Shown in pieces: positions 62,990 to 64,000 of a stretch of DNA of 64,000 nt; position 1 is the first letter of the stretch; every line of letters starts with the position of its first letter. The notes below the pieces were generated by a model that was not told where the DNA came from, ran no database searches, and worked only from the letters and a program-made list of their open reading frames with translations. The translations under genes and the position numbers were made by a program. This DNA is from Mermis nigrescens (lineage: Eukaryota; Nematoda; Enoplea; Mermithida; Mermithidae): assembly GCA_036768485.1 (NCBI GenBank), contig JAVLUZ010000157.1:17363877-17427876 (forward strand), written 5' to 3'.

Positions 62990-64000
62990 CTGGTTCATTT
63001 TAAACCACTTTTGCTGGCAATTTACATCGATTAAACGATTGCTCTCCATGTGCAAGATTTTGTGAAACATATTATAAACACGGCTAAGAAGGATTTAACT
63101 TTAATGCAACCCATTTTAGACAAAATTACATCTCTTCAATGATCTAAGGACACTTGAACATAATTTTTAAATCACTTCAGATTACTTTTGAGGGTTAACA
63201 AACTCACTTAATTGATGTCTCACATATGAATCCTTGAAAATTTCTTGACTTCAGTTACATAGTCTCTGCAAGTCTATCGAATTAAGGTTAACACGTAATG
63301 TAAACTTTACACAAACACATAGCGTAAAGAATATTTTAGTCGGATTCGTAATTTTGATATTGCTCCGATATTACTTTCAATATTTATGGAAAAATGAGTC
63401 TCCATAATGTTTTGAAGACAAATAAACATTAGGTTTAAACCACTTTGCAATACTGCTGAGTGTAAGCAAGAGCGCCCAACTGACGTATATATTTCATTCC
63501 CTGTAAATTTTTAGATCTCAGGAAAAAAATTTCGCTTTTTGCAATGCTCTAGAACAAAGGCTAACATGCAGTGTAAAAATTACTCGGATATTATGATCAA
63601 CATTCATGAAAAAATTATGTCTCTACAATGGTCTGAGGACAAATAAACAATGAATGTAAACTACTTTACATCACTGTTGGATGTAAACAAACGCGCCTAC
63701 GTGACGTCTCACATTTGATCCTTTGAAAATTTTTAGACTCCAGGGAAAAATTAGGTTTCTGGAATGCTCAAAAACCAAGATAAATACATATGTAGTGTAA
63801 ACTTCATGTAAACACCTATTGTAAAGAAAATTTTGGTCAGATTCGTAATTTTGATATTGTTCCGATATTACGATTAATATTTATGAAAAAAATTAAGTCT
63901 CCATAATGTTCTATGTGCAAACTAACAATTGGTGTAAACCACTTTACAACACTGTAGAGTGTAAACATATGCGCCAGACTGGCATATCAAATTTGGTTCC
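62990..64000 (-). mobile_element. Arm A copy 11, reverse, running off the window
   Basis: Reverse-strand subrepeats (taggtttaaaccactttgc, gattcgtaattttgatattg, ccgatattacgattaatat) continue to the last base. The stretch 63636-64000 is nearly identical to 57510-57871 in arm copy 9. No core F is seen before it, and neither end lies in the window. Confidence 0.8.

Overview
The window is eukaryotic: AT-rich, dominated by nested interspersed repeats, with one recognisable protein gene split by introns from 41 bp to 8.7 kb in context (112 bp to 8.7 kb intron sizes). The gene looks like a nematode chemosensory seven-transmembrane receptor of the Sra/Srab/Srb/Sre type, so a nematode with a large, transposon-rich genome is the best guess. 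That is inference from one gene. No bacterial gene, intact transposase, rRNA, functional tRNA or CRISPR array was found.

Layout. 1-2032: AT-rich non-coding DNA. 2033-11229: two arm/core repeat units (defined below), with a nested 1.65 kb block and a 1.7 kb satellite that inverts its own direction. 11230-17245: mostly featureless, with three small MITEs. 17246-21382: another arm/core unit carrying two hAT-type insertions. 21383-30261: about 9 kb of AT-rich DNA without recognisable genes. 30262-45848: the receptor gene on the + strand. A six-exon model (274+349+41+342+37+132 nt) is phase-consistent and gives 391 codons plus stop if one base is missing from a T5 run at 43883-43887. Its introns are packed with repeats. 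45849-64000: an almost continuous field of arm/core units, three long (TA)n tracts and several nested elements.

Repeat names used here. 'Arm A' is a 1.5-2.5 kb repeat. Its outer end is a GC-rich palindrome (ataggtagcgcg-tta-gcgcgtacctat), and its inside is a degenerate tandem array with gtgtaaa-g-tttacac palindromes. 'Core F' is a ~0.8 kb element with ~150 bp terminal inverted repeats, almost always abutting the inner end of arm A. In the clearest case (47020-51945) the order is A, F, inverted A, so the family can form a long-inverted-repeat (foldback-like) element. 'B', 'D' and 'H' are hAT-type non-autonomous elements; B has perfect or near-perfect 8 bp target duplications. 'T' is a 0.77 kb element with repeated AAAGTGTCCGG boxes. 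'E' is a 1.4 kb element with two internal minisatellites. 'C' and 'G' are further small inverted-repeat elements. 'S' is the ~180 bp satellite.

How the parts relate. Repeats are inserted into repeats (B, D, E, G, H and T all lie inside A or F copies), which gives a relative insertion order. The receptor gene has been penetrated by the same families: B sits 35 bp past the exon 1 donor, and intron 3 holds two arm units in opposite orientation. No autonomous partner for any family is visible in the window.
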